This document shows, piece by piece, positions 35,459 to 47,046 of a stretch of 64,000 nucleotides of DNA. The stretch spans positions 992,001 through 1,056,000 of the forward strand of contig JACDTU010000001.1 of assembly GCA_022376465.1 (NCBI GenBank), written 5' to 3'. Numbering within the stretch: the first letter of the stretch is position 1; each line of letters opens with the position of its first letter. This DNA is from Cubamyces lactineus. Its lineage: Eukaryota > Basidiomycota > Agaricomycetes > Polyporales > Polyporaceae. The notes under the pieces were generated by a model, which saw only the letters and a list, made by a program, of their open reading frames with translations, made no database searches and had not been told where the DNA came from. Both the position numbers and the translations under genes were made by a program.

Positions 35459-36557
35459 ATGAAGCTCGCAATCACCGGTTGCAACGGCTCCGTCGGGACG
35501 CGCGTCGTGCTCGCCGCGCTCGCGCAGGGACACACCGTGCTCGGGCTCGACAGCGTCCCGTGCTCAGAACCGCTCGCCGGCCTCCTCCTGCACCACAGCA
35601 ACGTCGCGACAGAGGACGGCGGTCCGCCGCGCTTCACGTTCAAGCGCGTCGACCTGACCGACTTCGACGCTGCTCTCGCTGCTCTTGAAGGCTACGAGGG
35701 AATCGTGCAGCTTGCGGCGGTGCGTACGCCCGCGGACTACAAAGTCATGGCACATAACACGTACGTAGAAACCTTCTTTCGTACTGCACCGTCCTGATGT
35801 CGAGGCGCACCGCTGACAACCTCCGGCTGGGATTTTCCTGTACATACGGATACACTCGACACGAATACCTACACATGTATACGCGCTATCGCATATCACA
35901 GGAACGTCGTCATCTCGTGGAACATCCTGCGCGCCGCCGCTGAGCTCGGGATCAACCGTGTCGCGCAAGCGTCCTCGGTGAACGTGATCCCGCTCGTATG
36001 GACGGACCGGCACGACTTTGACTACTTCCCGCTCGATGAGGAGCACCCGTGCCGCCCGGACGAGCCGTACGGTCTCTCCAAAGTGTGCGTCTACACCATT
36101 GCCTCCACCCCTATATCTCTATTCCTGAGCTGATATCGTGTGATCCCGCACGAGCAGGATATGTGAGCTGCAAGCGGACACGATCGTCCGGCGATACCCC
36201 TTGATGCGCGTAGCGAGCCTCCGACTGAGTTGGTCCTTGCCCTCGCGCGAGGAGGCGCTGCGAGACGACCCCGAGCGGCGGAAGAACGACCTATGGGGAT
36301 ACGTCCAGGAGGACTCGGCCGCAGAAGCGTTCCTGCTCGCCGTCGCGGGCGAGAACGGCAGGTGGAGCGGGCACGAGGCGTTCTTCATTGTCGCGCCGGA
36401 CACGTCGGCAAACGAAGACTCCATCGAGTTGTGGCAGACGTACTGGCGGCATGTTCCGCTGAAGGAGGGCAAGGACCTGAATGGCAGGAAGGCCTTCTTT
36501 GACTGTTCGAAGGCAGAGAGGTTGCTGGGATGGGTACATAGGAATCCGGGGGAATAA
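35459..36557 (+). CDS. NAD-dependent epimerase/dehydratase family protein (extended SDR)
   Basis: Nucleotide-sugar or sugar-acid modifying enzyme of the extended short-chain dehydrogenase fold. It begins MKLAITGCNGSVGTRVVLAA with a GxxGxxG NAD-binding loop. Then IVQLAAVRTPADYKVMAHNT, NVVISWNILRAAAELGI, ASSVNVIPLVW with the catalytic Ser region, and PYGLSK supplying the YxxxK pair. The C-terminal part ends FDCSKAERLLGWVHRNPGE at 36557. Introns lie at about 35760-35901 and 36084-36158. The overall pattern is closest to uronate-dehydrogenase/epimerase-like members, but the substrate is unknown. Its stop is only 34 bases from the stop of the convergent NPR3 gene. Confidence 0.87.
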
Positions 36558-36591
36558 GGCGTCGCTAGCGTTGGGAAATGTTCAGGACGGA

Positions 36592-39225
36592 TGGAGGAAG
36601 GTTTGTAACTGTACGCAGGAAATGGTTAGGAGATGCACGTCTTTGCAGTTGAATGCACATACGTATTCTTCGTAGTGATGCAGCACTTCGCGCAGCTGCC
36701 TGCGTGAGATCTCGGCTCGATACAGGATCTCGTCGTCGGAGCATTTGCCATCGAAGTACTGGTGTATGCTAGGAAAACCGAGTCAATCATGAGCGGTTTC
36801 TTGACTCTTGTGTATACTGATACTCACCGTCTGAAAAGTGCAGCAATATGGGGGTCCTTGCCTTCGGACATTGCCATCAGCCAATCTCTCTCCAGCCTGT
36901 TCGCGCGAGCGGGACTAGAGATCATGGACGGGATGTTATCGTTCCCGCCGCTCCTGTAGTACTCCTCCCACTTCGCCTCGTCCGCGCTGCTTGACGATAG
37001 CTCTTCTTCGTGGTCGTCGAACTTCTCGTCCTCGTGCGCCTCATCGTGGGGTGAACCCTCTGGAGATTTGTTGGGCATTTGCTCCGAGGACATCTGTCGC
37101 GCCTGCTTCCGCGCCGTCTTCGGAGAGAAAGAGACCCAGTACTCGACAGGACTCGACTCTGTCACCGTCTCGAGCGTCTGGCCCGCCTCTCCGCCCGCGT
37201 CGCTCTGGCGGTCGCCATCGTAGCTCTCGCTCCTGGTACGCGTACGGTCGTGGGTGATGTTCCGTGCGCGGGACCGGGACCGCCGTCGCTGACACTTCTC
37301 CTCCCACCTCTGCCGCACGCGCTTCTTGAGCTGCTCTGTAGCAATGATGCGGATGCGCAGGTGTAGGCGGATGAGGAGGTCGCGCTTGAGCATCCAGAGG
37401 ACGACGTCGAGGTAGAGCGGGATGAGCTCCTTGGAGCCTACGACGGTCGCGAAGAAGTGATTCGTGTTCTGCTTGTGCGTCGCCGTCGAGATCATAGCGA
37501 GAAGCTTGGGGAGAGGCGGGACGTCCTTGTCCGCGAACGCACGCGCAAACTCGGCAGAGAGCGTGGCGAGTCTGGGGTGCGTATCAATTGATGGATCGAA
37601 CCGACGCTGCAGATTGAAGGGTGCTTACGGTGCGGGGAACTTCTGAGGGACAGAGAACACGGTCTTCAAGCTCGGGTGGACGATATCGACGATCTTCGCC
37701 CTACGATGCAGCACGAGCCAGTGCACCGCGGGGTACACCTGAGTCTCTAGCTGCCAGTCCAGCAGACTCGCCATCTCCGCCAGACTGAGCGTCACCGACG
37801 CCGAGTCCACGAGGCGAATGAGTTGCTCCGCGAGCATCCGGTCCTCAGGGTTCAAATGTGCCGCACGGAGCTGCATGTACATTTGATACCCCTGCTCAGC
37901 GTCATCGTCGAGCATGAGGAGTGCTTTCCACGGTGTTAGCGCGGGGAGCCTCCATGCGGAGCTGATGTCGGGTCCCCATGCACTCGGTTCGTCGTCTTCG
38001 TCTTCGTGGTCGTCCTCCAGTTCGATCTCTTCGTCAACGTGCAGCAACGCGTCGAGGTACGGCGGTAGCTGTAGTTCGAGTGGGAGGTCGTTGATCGTAA
38101 TGCGAGCAATTGCATTTGCCTTGATGGACTCGTACAAAGTCTTCATTGCCGGAGCGATCGCTGACACCTTGAGAGCCTCGTACATGAAATCCGCAAACGA
38201 TTCTCCTAGAGTGGTGTGAGCGTATGCCCTACGTGAATGTCGTAGTACGCACCTCTGTTCGCGAAGTCCTCTCTCAATGCGCCAAGGAGCTCCGACTGAG
38301 CTTCCACATATCTGTTCACGACCTGCTCCTGGTACAGGACCGCGGTGAGGTTGAACGCGATCTGCTCGTATATCGTGTGGAAGTACCGCGCGACGTTTCC
38401 AGACGCAGACGAGCTCGGGTCTGGCAAGTCGAGCACAAACACTAGGTGGAATGTCTGCATCCCTGCGCCGCCAGAATCCTCGTGGGACTGCATCTGCACC
38501 TGCGCTCCCGTCCGCCCACCTCGCTCTCCCCATTCCGCACGCTCAGGCGTGAGCAGCCGCACCTCCTCCTGCGGCGACTGCCCCTTCTTCGAGCCACGCC
38601 CACGCGTCGCCGCCGTCGGAGCGGGCTGCTGCTGCTCCTTGAACCTCCAGCCCCCATCCGCGTCCGCGCAGACGGGATGCCCGACAAACGCGAGGTCGTC
38701 CACGATCAGCTCGAACTTCTGGTGGCACATAGAGCTCTGCGGACACAAGATCTGCGCGAGGAACTCGCCCGAGTATCCGAGCAGCGTGCTGTACTCGTCC
38801 CCGCCGCATCCTGCACCGCCAGCGCCGCCATGCCCGGGGCTCGTCGTGTTCGCGTGTCGCGTGCCGTCGAGGTCGTATGAGTCCTTGGGCTCTTTGGACG
38901 GCGAGGCGCGCCGGGAGGTTGGGTGTGAGGACGGCTGGGTGAACGAGACTGACCTGTCTCGTCTGAGCTGGGGTCGCTGCCAGTAGTACTCCGAGTTGTC
39001 CTCGGCGGACAGCTTGGAGAGGTCCCATTGCGGCTCTTCATTCACGTTGTCGGGACTGTTCGCGGCGCGCCATGGGTTATCTGCGAGCGCGCCTGGGAAG
39101 TCGTTGGTTGGCAGCGGTCGCGCGAGACGAGGTGTGGTGGTGGGCGAGGGCGGCCAGTGATACACCAAGTTTGAGCCCTTAGCGGAGGAAGTCACAAGGA
39201 GGACACATAGTAGCGTTTCGCTCAT
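36592..39225 (-). CDS. NPR3: Nitrogen permease regulator 3-like protein (GATOR1/SEACIT subunit)
   Basis: Subunit of the Npr2-Npr3-Iml1 complex at the vacuole, a GAP for Gtr1/RagA that represses TORC1 when amino acids are scarce. The start at 39225 gives MSETLLCVLLVTSSAKGSNL, the expected longin-like strand. Then SSMCHQKFELIVDDLAFVGH, FHLVFVLDLPDPSSS, YFHTIYEQIAFNLTAVLYQE and QVVNRYVEAQSELLGALRED, all typical of NPR3. Later comes PLELQLPPYLDALLHVDEEI, then winged-helix parts LAEMASLLDWQLETQVYPAV and LELIPLYLDVV-like sequence, an Arg/Ser and acidic insert, and a last exon with FDGKCSDDEILYRAEISRRQ ending LQTFLHPS. The low-complexity insert after residue 100 is Gly/Ser-rich. It is convergent with the epimerase. 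Confidence 0.9.
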
Positions 39226-39511
39226 GATAGATTATAGTGAAGCATCCACGGCGGTCGGTTGCGAAACGTAGTGGCCAATTGCAAAGAGGTTGTACGCGGG
39301 TAGCGCGCGCCCCGGGCTCGTTCGTGCTGTCCCAGACGTCTATTCGCGTCGCACAACGTTCCCCGTATGATATACTACACACTAAGTTACTAGCAGATGT
39401 AAGTCCTTCAGGAGAGAGGAGTAGACGGAAGACGGAGACACTCTACATCATAATCATGGCGAAAATCGGGAATAAGTCTATGAGGTCCGTGTTCATGCCT
39501 ATCATGTCCGT

Positions 39512-41845
39512 TCAGTTCAACACACCCATCCCATCGCTGCTCTTCACGCGTCCCACGCCAGAGTCCAATACCAGGTTCCCAACAGGGGCCTTCTCCAGCT
39601 CGCTCACATTCACCATGTCCTTTGAAACCTCCGCGACGCCAGCTTTCCAACTCTCAGCCCACTCCACGATCTCCCTAGCCATGCGCGCCCCCTCCTCCAT
39701 CCTCTTCCCAGTCTCTCCCTCCGCGCGCTTGCGCATCTTCGCAGCGCGCCCTGCATGCCACGCCGTCTCAATAGCATTCGCCCACTCGCCCTGCTCGTAT
39801 TGCGCACGCGAGAGCTCGACGCCGACGCCCTCGCGCTCGAGGAAGAGCCGGAGGCCATGCTCTTCGATGAACAGCGGTCGCGGGACGTACACGAACGGCG
39901 TGCAGGCGTCCACACACTCTGACACGGTGCCATAGCCCTGTAAGCGCGTCCCATGGTCAGAAACTAAATTGGGAGCAGAGTCGGAGCAGACGCACCAGCT
40001 TGCCTAGGAGGACGTCTGCGACGGCGGTCAAGTCAGGCATATACACGTCCCGCGGCGCGACGAAGAAGTTCTCCGGAAGCTCCTCGCCGTCCTCCCTCCC
40101 CCAGTCCTTCGGTACCCCACATACGATCGCAATCCACGACTCGTCGGGCAGGATGCGCACTTCGACCTCTGCGCCATCCACCGCGCCGCCTTCCCAGTTC
40201 GGTTCCGACGCCTCGAAGCCATCGACAGGGCGCGGAGTGGGAGGTATAGTGACGAAAGCAGGCATCTGCGAGGGCACGCGCGGAGACGTGGGTACTGCGG
40301 CGGGCGGCGCTCCTGCTACGCGAAGCTGAGAAAGGCCTCGTGGACGCGTGTGCGGGTGGTCCACGTCGAGCGCGACGTGCGCGGGGATCGCTCGAGGAGG
40401 GTTCTGAGTTGCGGGCGCGGTAACGGGCGGACGAGCCTCTTCCGGTCGGTTCAGCGCGGCGTTCTTCAATGCGTCGCTAAGTGCTTGGGCATGCGTCTGT
40501 GGATCGATGAGCGAGTCCTGGGTGTCAGCCAAGGGTATTGCTAGGTCCGTGGGGTGTGCGGATCCATTCGTAGACAGGCGCAACTCAACGAGCATGTCTT
40601 TGGGCGTTTCGGCTTTCGAAGGTGTGCGACTGTGCGACCGGCTATGTGGCTTGTGGAAGACCTGGCCGCCAAAAGAGACGATCAGGATCTTCGTGTGCTC
40701 AGGATCGTGCAGGTGTGCGGGCACACCGATCGAAGTCAACAGCACGCTTCGGCCTTCGGGTGTGTATACGCGGGAATCGGTGGGGCGCACGAGGAGCGGC
40801 GCAGAGCGGACTTCGCGGGGGAGCGGTTTGGGAGGGAAGGCGGGCGGGAACGGGATTTGTGGGTGCAGCTTGTAGGAGGATGGAGACTGTGATAGGTGGT
40901 TGACGACAAAGGACGTGAAGGTGCGTGTTTGCCTATCGACCCATTCTGGGGAAGGCAAGCCGGGTTGAACCGCGAACGAAGGTAAGGGTATCGCGCCGGG
41001 CAAGCGTAGCAGCAAGTCTGCACATCGATAGCCTGCGTGTATCTGACTGACAAGCGGGGCAAGCTCTTCCAAGGATATTGGCACGTCCGGTTCTAGGTCA
41101 CCGTGAGCCTGATGTGTTGGAGGGCACAATGCGTCCGCGGCGAGGTCGAGTTTAGGCGGCTCGTCGATGAAGGGCGTGGAGAGGTAGCTATACACCGAGT
41201 CAAACGAAAAGTTCGTGATGAGCACCGAAGGGATGCCCGCCTCATTTGCTGCGAGACTAGAAGAAGTTAGAATGGTTATAATCGATGATCATAGCGTATG
41301 AAGCGCACCAGCCAAGGAAAGCAGCGTCGCTCAAAACGCAGTCGGCCTTGACGGATCGGAGCCATTGCGACTCCTCGGCTACCTTGAGATCCTTCTCCAA
41401 CAAGAACTTCTCTAAGACTTCAACGCTCTTCCTGCGGTCTACGCGATATCTAGTGCGTCCTTAGTGAAGACGGACGTATGCTATGCCGTGTACACCAAAC
41501 TTACGCGAGTGGTTGGACGATTACGGGATCTATATTTGCATTACGATACAAAGCTACAATTCCGGATGAGCTCAAGAGTATTAGGCCAGGAACGGACGTC
41601 GTACCTCCTAAGGCTACACTGTCGGAGAATACATGTTTCGGTGCCGACGAAACGATATGGACCGTTGGGCGAGACTCGAGACGTAGAAGGTGAGATGCAA
41701 ATGCCGACACACGGGTAGCATGACCATATCCTATATAGCCGGCCGAGCGCGGGATGGTCAGTTGCCCGTAGTACCCAGCAGTGATGAGCTTACCGTGCCC
41801 GGAACAGTAGTAGACGAAAGTAAGACGTTTATATTCGTTGGTCAT
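39512..41845 (-). CDS. Glycosyltransferase-like protein (L-arabinokinase N-terminal domain type)
   Basis: GT-B-fold type protein resembling the N-terminal domain of plant L-arabinokinase and related UDP-glycosyltransferase-like proteins, without a GHMP kinase part. The start at 41845 (MTNEYKRLTFVYYCSGH) is preferred over the in-frame ATG at 41863 because a TATA box ends only 16 bases before the latter. Spliced segments: YYCSGH then GYGHATRVSAFASHLL, VHIVSSAPKHVF, NIDPVIVQPLAYRVDRRKSV, VLITNFSFDSVYSYLSTPF, a Pro-rich central part, ILPDESWIAIVCGVPKDWG, and the C-terminal block GYGTVSECVDACTPFVYVPR. It ends at 39512 after SSDGMGVLN. The family assignment comes from motif pattern; activity is unproven. 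It is divergent from the WD40 gene. Confidence 0.82.
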
Positions 41846-41863
41846 GGTGGGCAAGGGATTCAT

Positions 41864-42601
41864 CCTCTTGGTACAAGGCTTTTATACCTGGGAACCGTGG
41901 GCAAGGGTTGTGGGGTCGAACGGGGATGGAGAGATACAAATGTGCGGTTGTGGAAGGTCGCAACGGCATGCAGAGACCGCACGAAGTTCGTGTTCTTGAG
42001 ATGCGCGATCTGCGAGGGCGCTGTTCGAAGGCAACGAGTGCTATGCGGTGTGATGGATGTGGTGTGTGGCAGAGCAGTCTTAAGGGCGACGAGCAACCAT
42101 CTGGGCTGCTCTGCCAGGTGTTAGCGAGAGAGAAGATGACTGCACGGGAAACATTCCAGGCGGTCGGAATTGTGCCAAGTCTGCGTCCGAGTCCAAGACC
42201 ACTTGCCTTTTCCAGGGGAATGCGGGGTACGCGTGAACCAATCAGATACCGAGGCGCGTCGCGGTCACGCCTAGACGCGTCAGTGGCAGAAACCTTGCGA
42301 ATCCTCTTCATTCTCGCCCTCTATTCCTCTTTTTCTTCAACCTCCATCTTGTGCAGTCAAGCATGTGCTGTGTGGACCGCTGCTTGAACAGGATCTGGCT
42401 GTCTTCGGCTAACAGCAGATCTGGAGGCTCACCAGGACGTACAGAGCCGGCGTTCTAGGCTCTTTCTGCCCTGGATACTAACACCATTTAAGCGCCGATG
42501 ATCTACACCCACCGAACATACGGCAGATCCCCATTCGGCTTGTCTTCCATTTGGACACCCACCACATCCTCCTTCCTGCTGGCCGCTCGTCAACTCTCGT
42601 C
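41864..42601. other. Divergent promoter region, glycosyltransferase-like / WD40
   Basis: 738 bases between divergent starts. The overlapping frames at 41829-42387 on both strands have no domain support. A pyrimidine-rich stretch lies at about 42310-42345. Confidence 0.5.
41879..41886 (-). promoter_or_regulatory. TATA box of the glycosyltransferase-like gene
   Basis: tataaaag on the coding strand, ending 33 bases before the ATG at 41845 and 15 bases before the in-frame ATG at 41863. A start site about 30 bases downstream would leave only the inner ATG in the transcript. Confidence 0.6.
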
Positions 42602-44832
42602 ATGGCGGAGCAGGTCGCAAGGCCCGCTCAGCTTGACTGCCTGGCTGCACGGTTTGAAGCGTTCAAGTCTTGCGCCGTACAGGAACCCGACCGGAAAGCA
42701 AGAAACGCCAAATTCCGCACCATCCTCGAAGCTACATGCACAGTTGTGCGTGACGCGGAACAGAGCAAAGATCCGCAACTGGCTGAACTGGTTGAAGAGG
42801 CTCATGTTCTGCTGGAAGCTTGCCTCAAGTACGCATATAGCGACCGGGAGGATTCCAGGCCGCTCAGTACATTTGCGCATTCCGAGGATGAACCGTGGAT
42901 CAACGACATAATGGAGACCGCAGGTGCGCATACAGCCACTTTCATATTGCGAGAACATTGCTTACGCGGGCTTGCTAGGCTCGGATCTTGTGGACGAGTT
43001 CATACGATTATACACGAAGACCCTGAAGCCTGGAAGCAGTGAGTACCACGCATGCTATGTTCCGGCGGGCACATCCTCAAGCTCGCGTTCTGCATGTTCC
43101 CAGTCTAACAAGCGCTCAGCTAACCAGCTACACTCTCAGCTGTCCCTCCTCTCCCTGCTTTCGCACAGATTCGTCCATGGACCAAGTCCCCTCGTCCACA
43201 CACTCTCGCCACCAGGCTGTCGCGGTTCAGACCGGACATCGTCCCCACCGCAACACCCTCGACACCACTTGCGTTGACCATTGCTGAAGCGCGTGCGCAG
43301 CTCACTACGGACCTCGTACCTTTGACACACGCCATGTCTGTGTCTTCGGGGAACTCTATTCTTGCGCTCGCAAGCGGAGGAGGTTGGAAAGCCCGCGATC
43401 CGATGCTACACTACTACCTCCTTGGGCCTCAATCTGACACCCATCTGGAGGGTGTAAGCATGGACCCTGGCCTCTCAAGCGTCCCGCGGTTTGTGGCAAC
43501 AGACGAAGAGCGCAAGCTAGTTTTCCTTGCGGACAACGATAGGATCAAGTCTTTTTCATTCGCAGCAGGTGAAGGTGGCAGAGTGCCCAAACACCTCGCG
43601 AACGTTCATACGATGGATGCTCAGCGACTGTACGACGGGCCAATCGCCGTCTTTCCCAATGGCCGAGTCGCTCGAGCAGGTAAAGGAAAAGCCGCGATCT
43701 GGGACCTATCTTGCCTCGCACCACATGCAGATGACCAAGAACGCGCAGCCAGCCTTCCATCTGTCGAGATATCTGGTGGAATCAAGCCACATGCTGTTGT
43801 CACCTTCGCCGACGACCCGTCATACGCACCTGCAACATGGCATCTTCACTCGTCCACTGGCTACTTATTGTGCGGAGAGCGGGCGGGTTCGTCAGGCGGA
43901 TATGCCTGTCTAGCGCTCGACCTCGAGCACGGTGGTAGGCGAGCAGCCAGGTACCTGGGCCACGGAGGAGATGTTACACGTATCACGACGAGCCCTGGGG
44001 ACCCCAATCTATTTGTGACAGCTGCGGGGGATGGATACGCTCGATTGTTCGACGCGCGGCGACCGCTGCCTGTGCTCACCATCGAAACAAGCATCCAGCA
44101 CGAGGGGTGCGTGGATGTCGTGCTCGTGCATCCTAATGGAATACCTAGTGCGTCCTGATTCTTGGCATGATGGTACACGCGACTGTATTGCTGACGGGGC
44201 ATAATGTTATCGTATAGCTCTGTTCACAGGAGGAGATCGTACGCAGCAAATCAAGATGTGGGACATCCGCGAACAAGAATGCGTTTATGAGCTCTCGACG
44301 GGAAACAACGCGGTTCGTGGAATGGTATGGGACGAAGAGCGTTCTTCCCTCTTCGTCGCGACGGAATGTCCCTATGTAAACCAGTTTGGCGAGCGCGCGG
44401 GATACCGGAAGGCACGCATCCCGACCTGGGCAACTTGGGCAAGCGTCGAGAAAGACTACAAAGCGCACAAGGCCTCCGTGAGGCAGCCGCCGGCCGGGAG
44501 TCCCGCGAGCACTGCGTCGGTAGCCAGTGAAGGTACGCTTCACTCCGACGAGAACGACAGCCGAGGCTACTATGTCAGCGAGGACGACGACGCGGACGGT
44601 GACGAGGACGAGATTGACGAAGTCTATTCCGCGGATATGCGATGGCCGGAGAAGTGCTTCCACAAGGAGAACTACTTTGGGTACGCATACGACGCCGGAG
44701 AGCATATGCTATGTGAGTCCCCTCTCCTCTTCTTCAGACATCAGACACTGAAGGCCGTATGTAGTTCGATGGCAATTCAAGGACGAGCCAGATATCACAC
44801 AGCTACCCGCAAGCACCGCGAGCGACTACTAG
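42602..44832 (+). CDS. WD40 repeat protein
   Basis: Scaffold-type beta-propeller protein of unknown partner. The start at 42602 gives MAEQVARPAQLDCLAARFEA, leading a helical N-terminal region (LVEEAHVLLEACLKYAYSDR). Propeller blades follow: SGNSILALASGGGWKARDPM, KLVFLADNDRIKSFSF, GKGKAAIWDLSCL, YLGHGGDVTRITTSPGDPNL with TAAGDGYARLFDARRPL, and LFTGGDRTQQIKMWDIREQE. A Ser/Asp/Glu-rich insert (SEDDDADGDEDEIDEVY) precedes the last segment. The final exon ends LPASTASDY with the stop at 44830-44832. Splicing between about 43035 and 43270 is uncertain; the frame that reads into LALTIAEARAQLTTDLV is likely right from about 43190 on. Confidence 0.8.
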
Positions 44833-45636
44833 GCGCACCGCACCCCTGCATTCACTACGACTCGACGCCTTCTACTATGGACACACCCTATGCCACATAC
44901 CCCACTCATTCATATCTTCATCGGTGAGACCCTCCCGCGGATGATACCCCTGCCATCCTGCCATCTCCTATCCTTAATCCTATACCTACACCCTATACCT
45001 GGTTGTTTGGAACGACGGTACCCCGGATGTTGTCTGTTTGTACTCTGATATACCACGGACGCCTTGTGGCACGTTAACACTGGATGGATGCGCCCGTTGC
45101 ATGTCTTCTGGATCTGCTTGATGTGCTGCATGCCCCGTCGCACCACTTTATCCTACGGCCTGCTTCGTCGAGCAGGTGTATACGTTCGTAAACTGGTCAG
45201 GCCGAGCCACGTTTCGAAGCTCAACTAACGATTGGGCGGCTGGTGAGTAGACGAAAGTATATGCTCCGTCGTCTGGTAAGCGATGGAACGTCAACGCTGT
45301 GGGATGTTGAATTGTGTACAGGGGACAATCACCGCTCTTGCAGCTCGGCTTTCCCAGCAACTTCGGTGGACCTACATGCTAGAATACCGGGAGTCAGTCT
45401 CTTGGGTTCCCTATCCCTGACTTCTTAGCTCGGTTCTCCGATGAAAGACTTAGTCAGGCCGTGGCTGGGCTAGGGAAGACGAGACGATCCACAGTACCTG
45501 CCGCATCGGGGGGCGCGATTGTTAAATGACACGTGAGAACGAGAACGCGACGCGTTGTTTGCCTCTTGTTTGTCCCACCCGCCTCGTATAAAGCCTCATT
45601 CAAAGCCACCCGTTTAGCACTTCTCAGTCCTTCAAC
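44833..45636. other. Intergenic region upstream of the membrane-anchored hypothetical
   Basis: 804 bases between same-strand genes, with a TATA box at 45587-45593. A 70-codon minus-strand frame at 45148-45360 has no recognisable domain and is not called. Confidence 0.5.
45587..45593 (+). promoter_or_regulatory. TATA box of the membrane-anchored hypothetical
   Basis: tataaag, 43 bases before the start codon at 45637. The spacing allows a very short leader. Confidence 0.6.
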
Positions 45637-46656
45637 ATGTTCAACTATCCCGTAGCCTTCGTCGCGGCGCTGATCTTCAGCGCGCTCTCTGACCTCACGG
45701 CCGTCTTCTTCGCGCCCACTATCGCTCGTTTGCGCATTCCGCTCCTCGGCGCTGCTCCTGCGCGCGTTCATTCTGTTGCGTCAATGTCGTTACCCTCGGG
45801 TACTTGTGTTTCCTCTCATAAGTGGTCTCGCTATGGCTCTTGCGTCAGCCTGGATAGCTCTTCCTGGGGTCTCCCTGGTCTTCTCACTATACCCGCCTTA
45901 GTTGACGCTGACACCTCTCTGTACAACTCGAGGTCTGCTACGCGGGCTGACCAGTCTCAAGAGCGGGACCGAATCACCATCTTCGGCTTCTTCAAACACA
46001 TCCTCATCTTGTACTGCATCTTCTTCATCGTTACCAAAGCTGTGTCTCTTGTGGACCGCCTGGGCTCTACTGTCAATGTACATCACAAGGGCTCATCGTG
46101 TTCGACTTACGGTGGATTGCTTGCGGGGCTTTCACTGGTTAGCAGCCATTCTGGCGCTCCTGAACTCTTCGACTCCAGCTCGTCCGATATACCTCGCATT
46201 GCACAGTCTATACTCCCTGTGCCTCCCGCCTTGGCTGGACCGCCTTGTACCTCTCCTCCAACTTCGGAGAAGACTCAGAAGACTCACAGGGGCCGCCGCG
46301 GTGGCAAACGGCAGCACCGTCGTCGCCGCGATCCGGTTAGTCTTATTGGATCGAAGAACTATATCTAGCTGACATTACGATATAAGACCACCTCTGACAA
46401 TATCACTGGTCCTCCGCCCTCGCACTCCCTGCCTGGACCTGAAGGCCCGTTCTCCACCTCCGCTCAGGATGCATCTACCATCGGCTCTGTCTCGTCGACT
46501 GTCCCTGTACTCTCTACTCCCTCCCTGTCATCTGCGATCACTGCTCCTTCAGGCACTTCGAACACTATCCCCGAATGCGCCAACTCGCTCCACGAGTCTA
46601 CTCTGCGCTCGCCGTCTGCCTTCTCAACGACCTGTCGCAGGCCCGTTCCTGCCTAG
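45637..46656 (+). CDS. Hypothetical membrane-associated protein, Ser/Pro-rich with basic patch
   Basis: No family recognised. The model has two exons, 45637-46335 and 46387-46656, joined in phase 0 across a 51-base intron (gttagt donor, ctgac branch-like sequence, taag acceptor), giving 322 residues. Reading through the intron instead ends at 46368. The N-terminus MFNYPVAFVAALIFSALSDL is a signal peptide or anchor. A second hydrophobic segment, FGFFKHILILYCIFFIVTKA, lies near residue 118. It is followed by Ser/Pro-rich sequence, a basic cluster (HRGRRGGKRQHRRRR) and a Ser/Thr/Pro-rich tail. That layout suggests a membrane or secretory-pathway protein, perhaps glycosylated. A TATA box lies just upstream. 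Confidence 0.6.
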
Positions 46657-47046
46657 CCTACGGCAATCTTCACCGCCTGAGGCATCTCTTAGCTGCCGCT
46701 ATGACGGTACTTATGCTTACTGTACACACACCTTCTCACCTTCATCCATACACCATGTACACGCATCCTACACTTCATCCTCCTCACACACTATACGGGC
46801 CGACGGCGCGTTTGCCTCACTATTATGCTCCAAATCCCTTTTTGCTCCTTCACTATGTTTGTATCCACACGGTATGTATCCGTTTCGGTTCATTACACAT
46901 CATAAGATTTTCGGTTACCATGTGATTGTGCGCGCACAACATTATTCTCGCCGTGTTGGTAGATGCATGAGACCGGACATAGTTACAAGTTCAGGATCGC
47001 AATAACGCGATAGCAACATAGCAATGCGACGAGTTGACCGACCGTC
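46657..47046. other. Convergent intergenic region
   Basis: 390 bases between the membrane-anchored hypothetical and the unknown minus-strand gene. It must contain both 3' ends. Open frames here have no domain support. Confidence 0.5.

Noticed and set aside
45148..45360. 70-codon minus-strand frame with several Cys
   Set aside because: No recognisable motif, no TATA box or leader pattern, and it lies in a gap between same-strand genes; probably chance.
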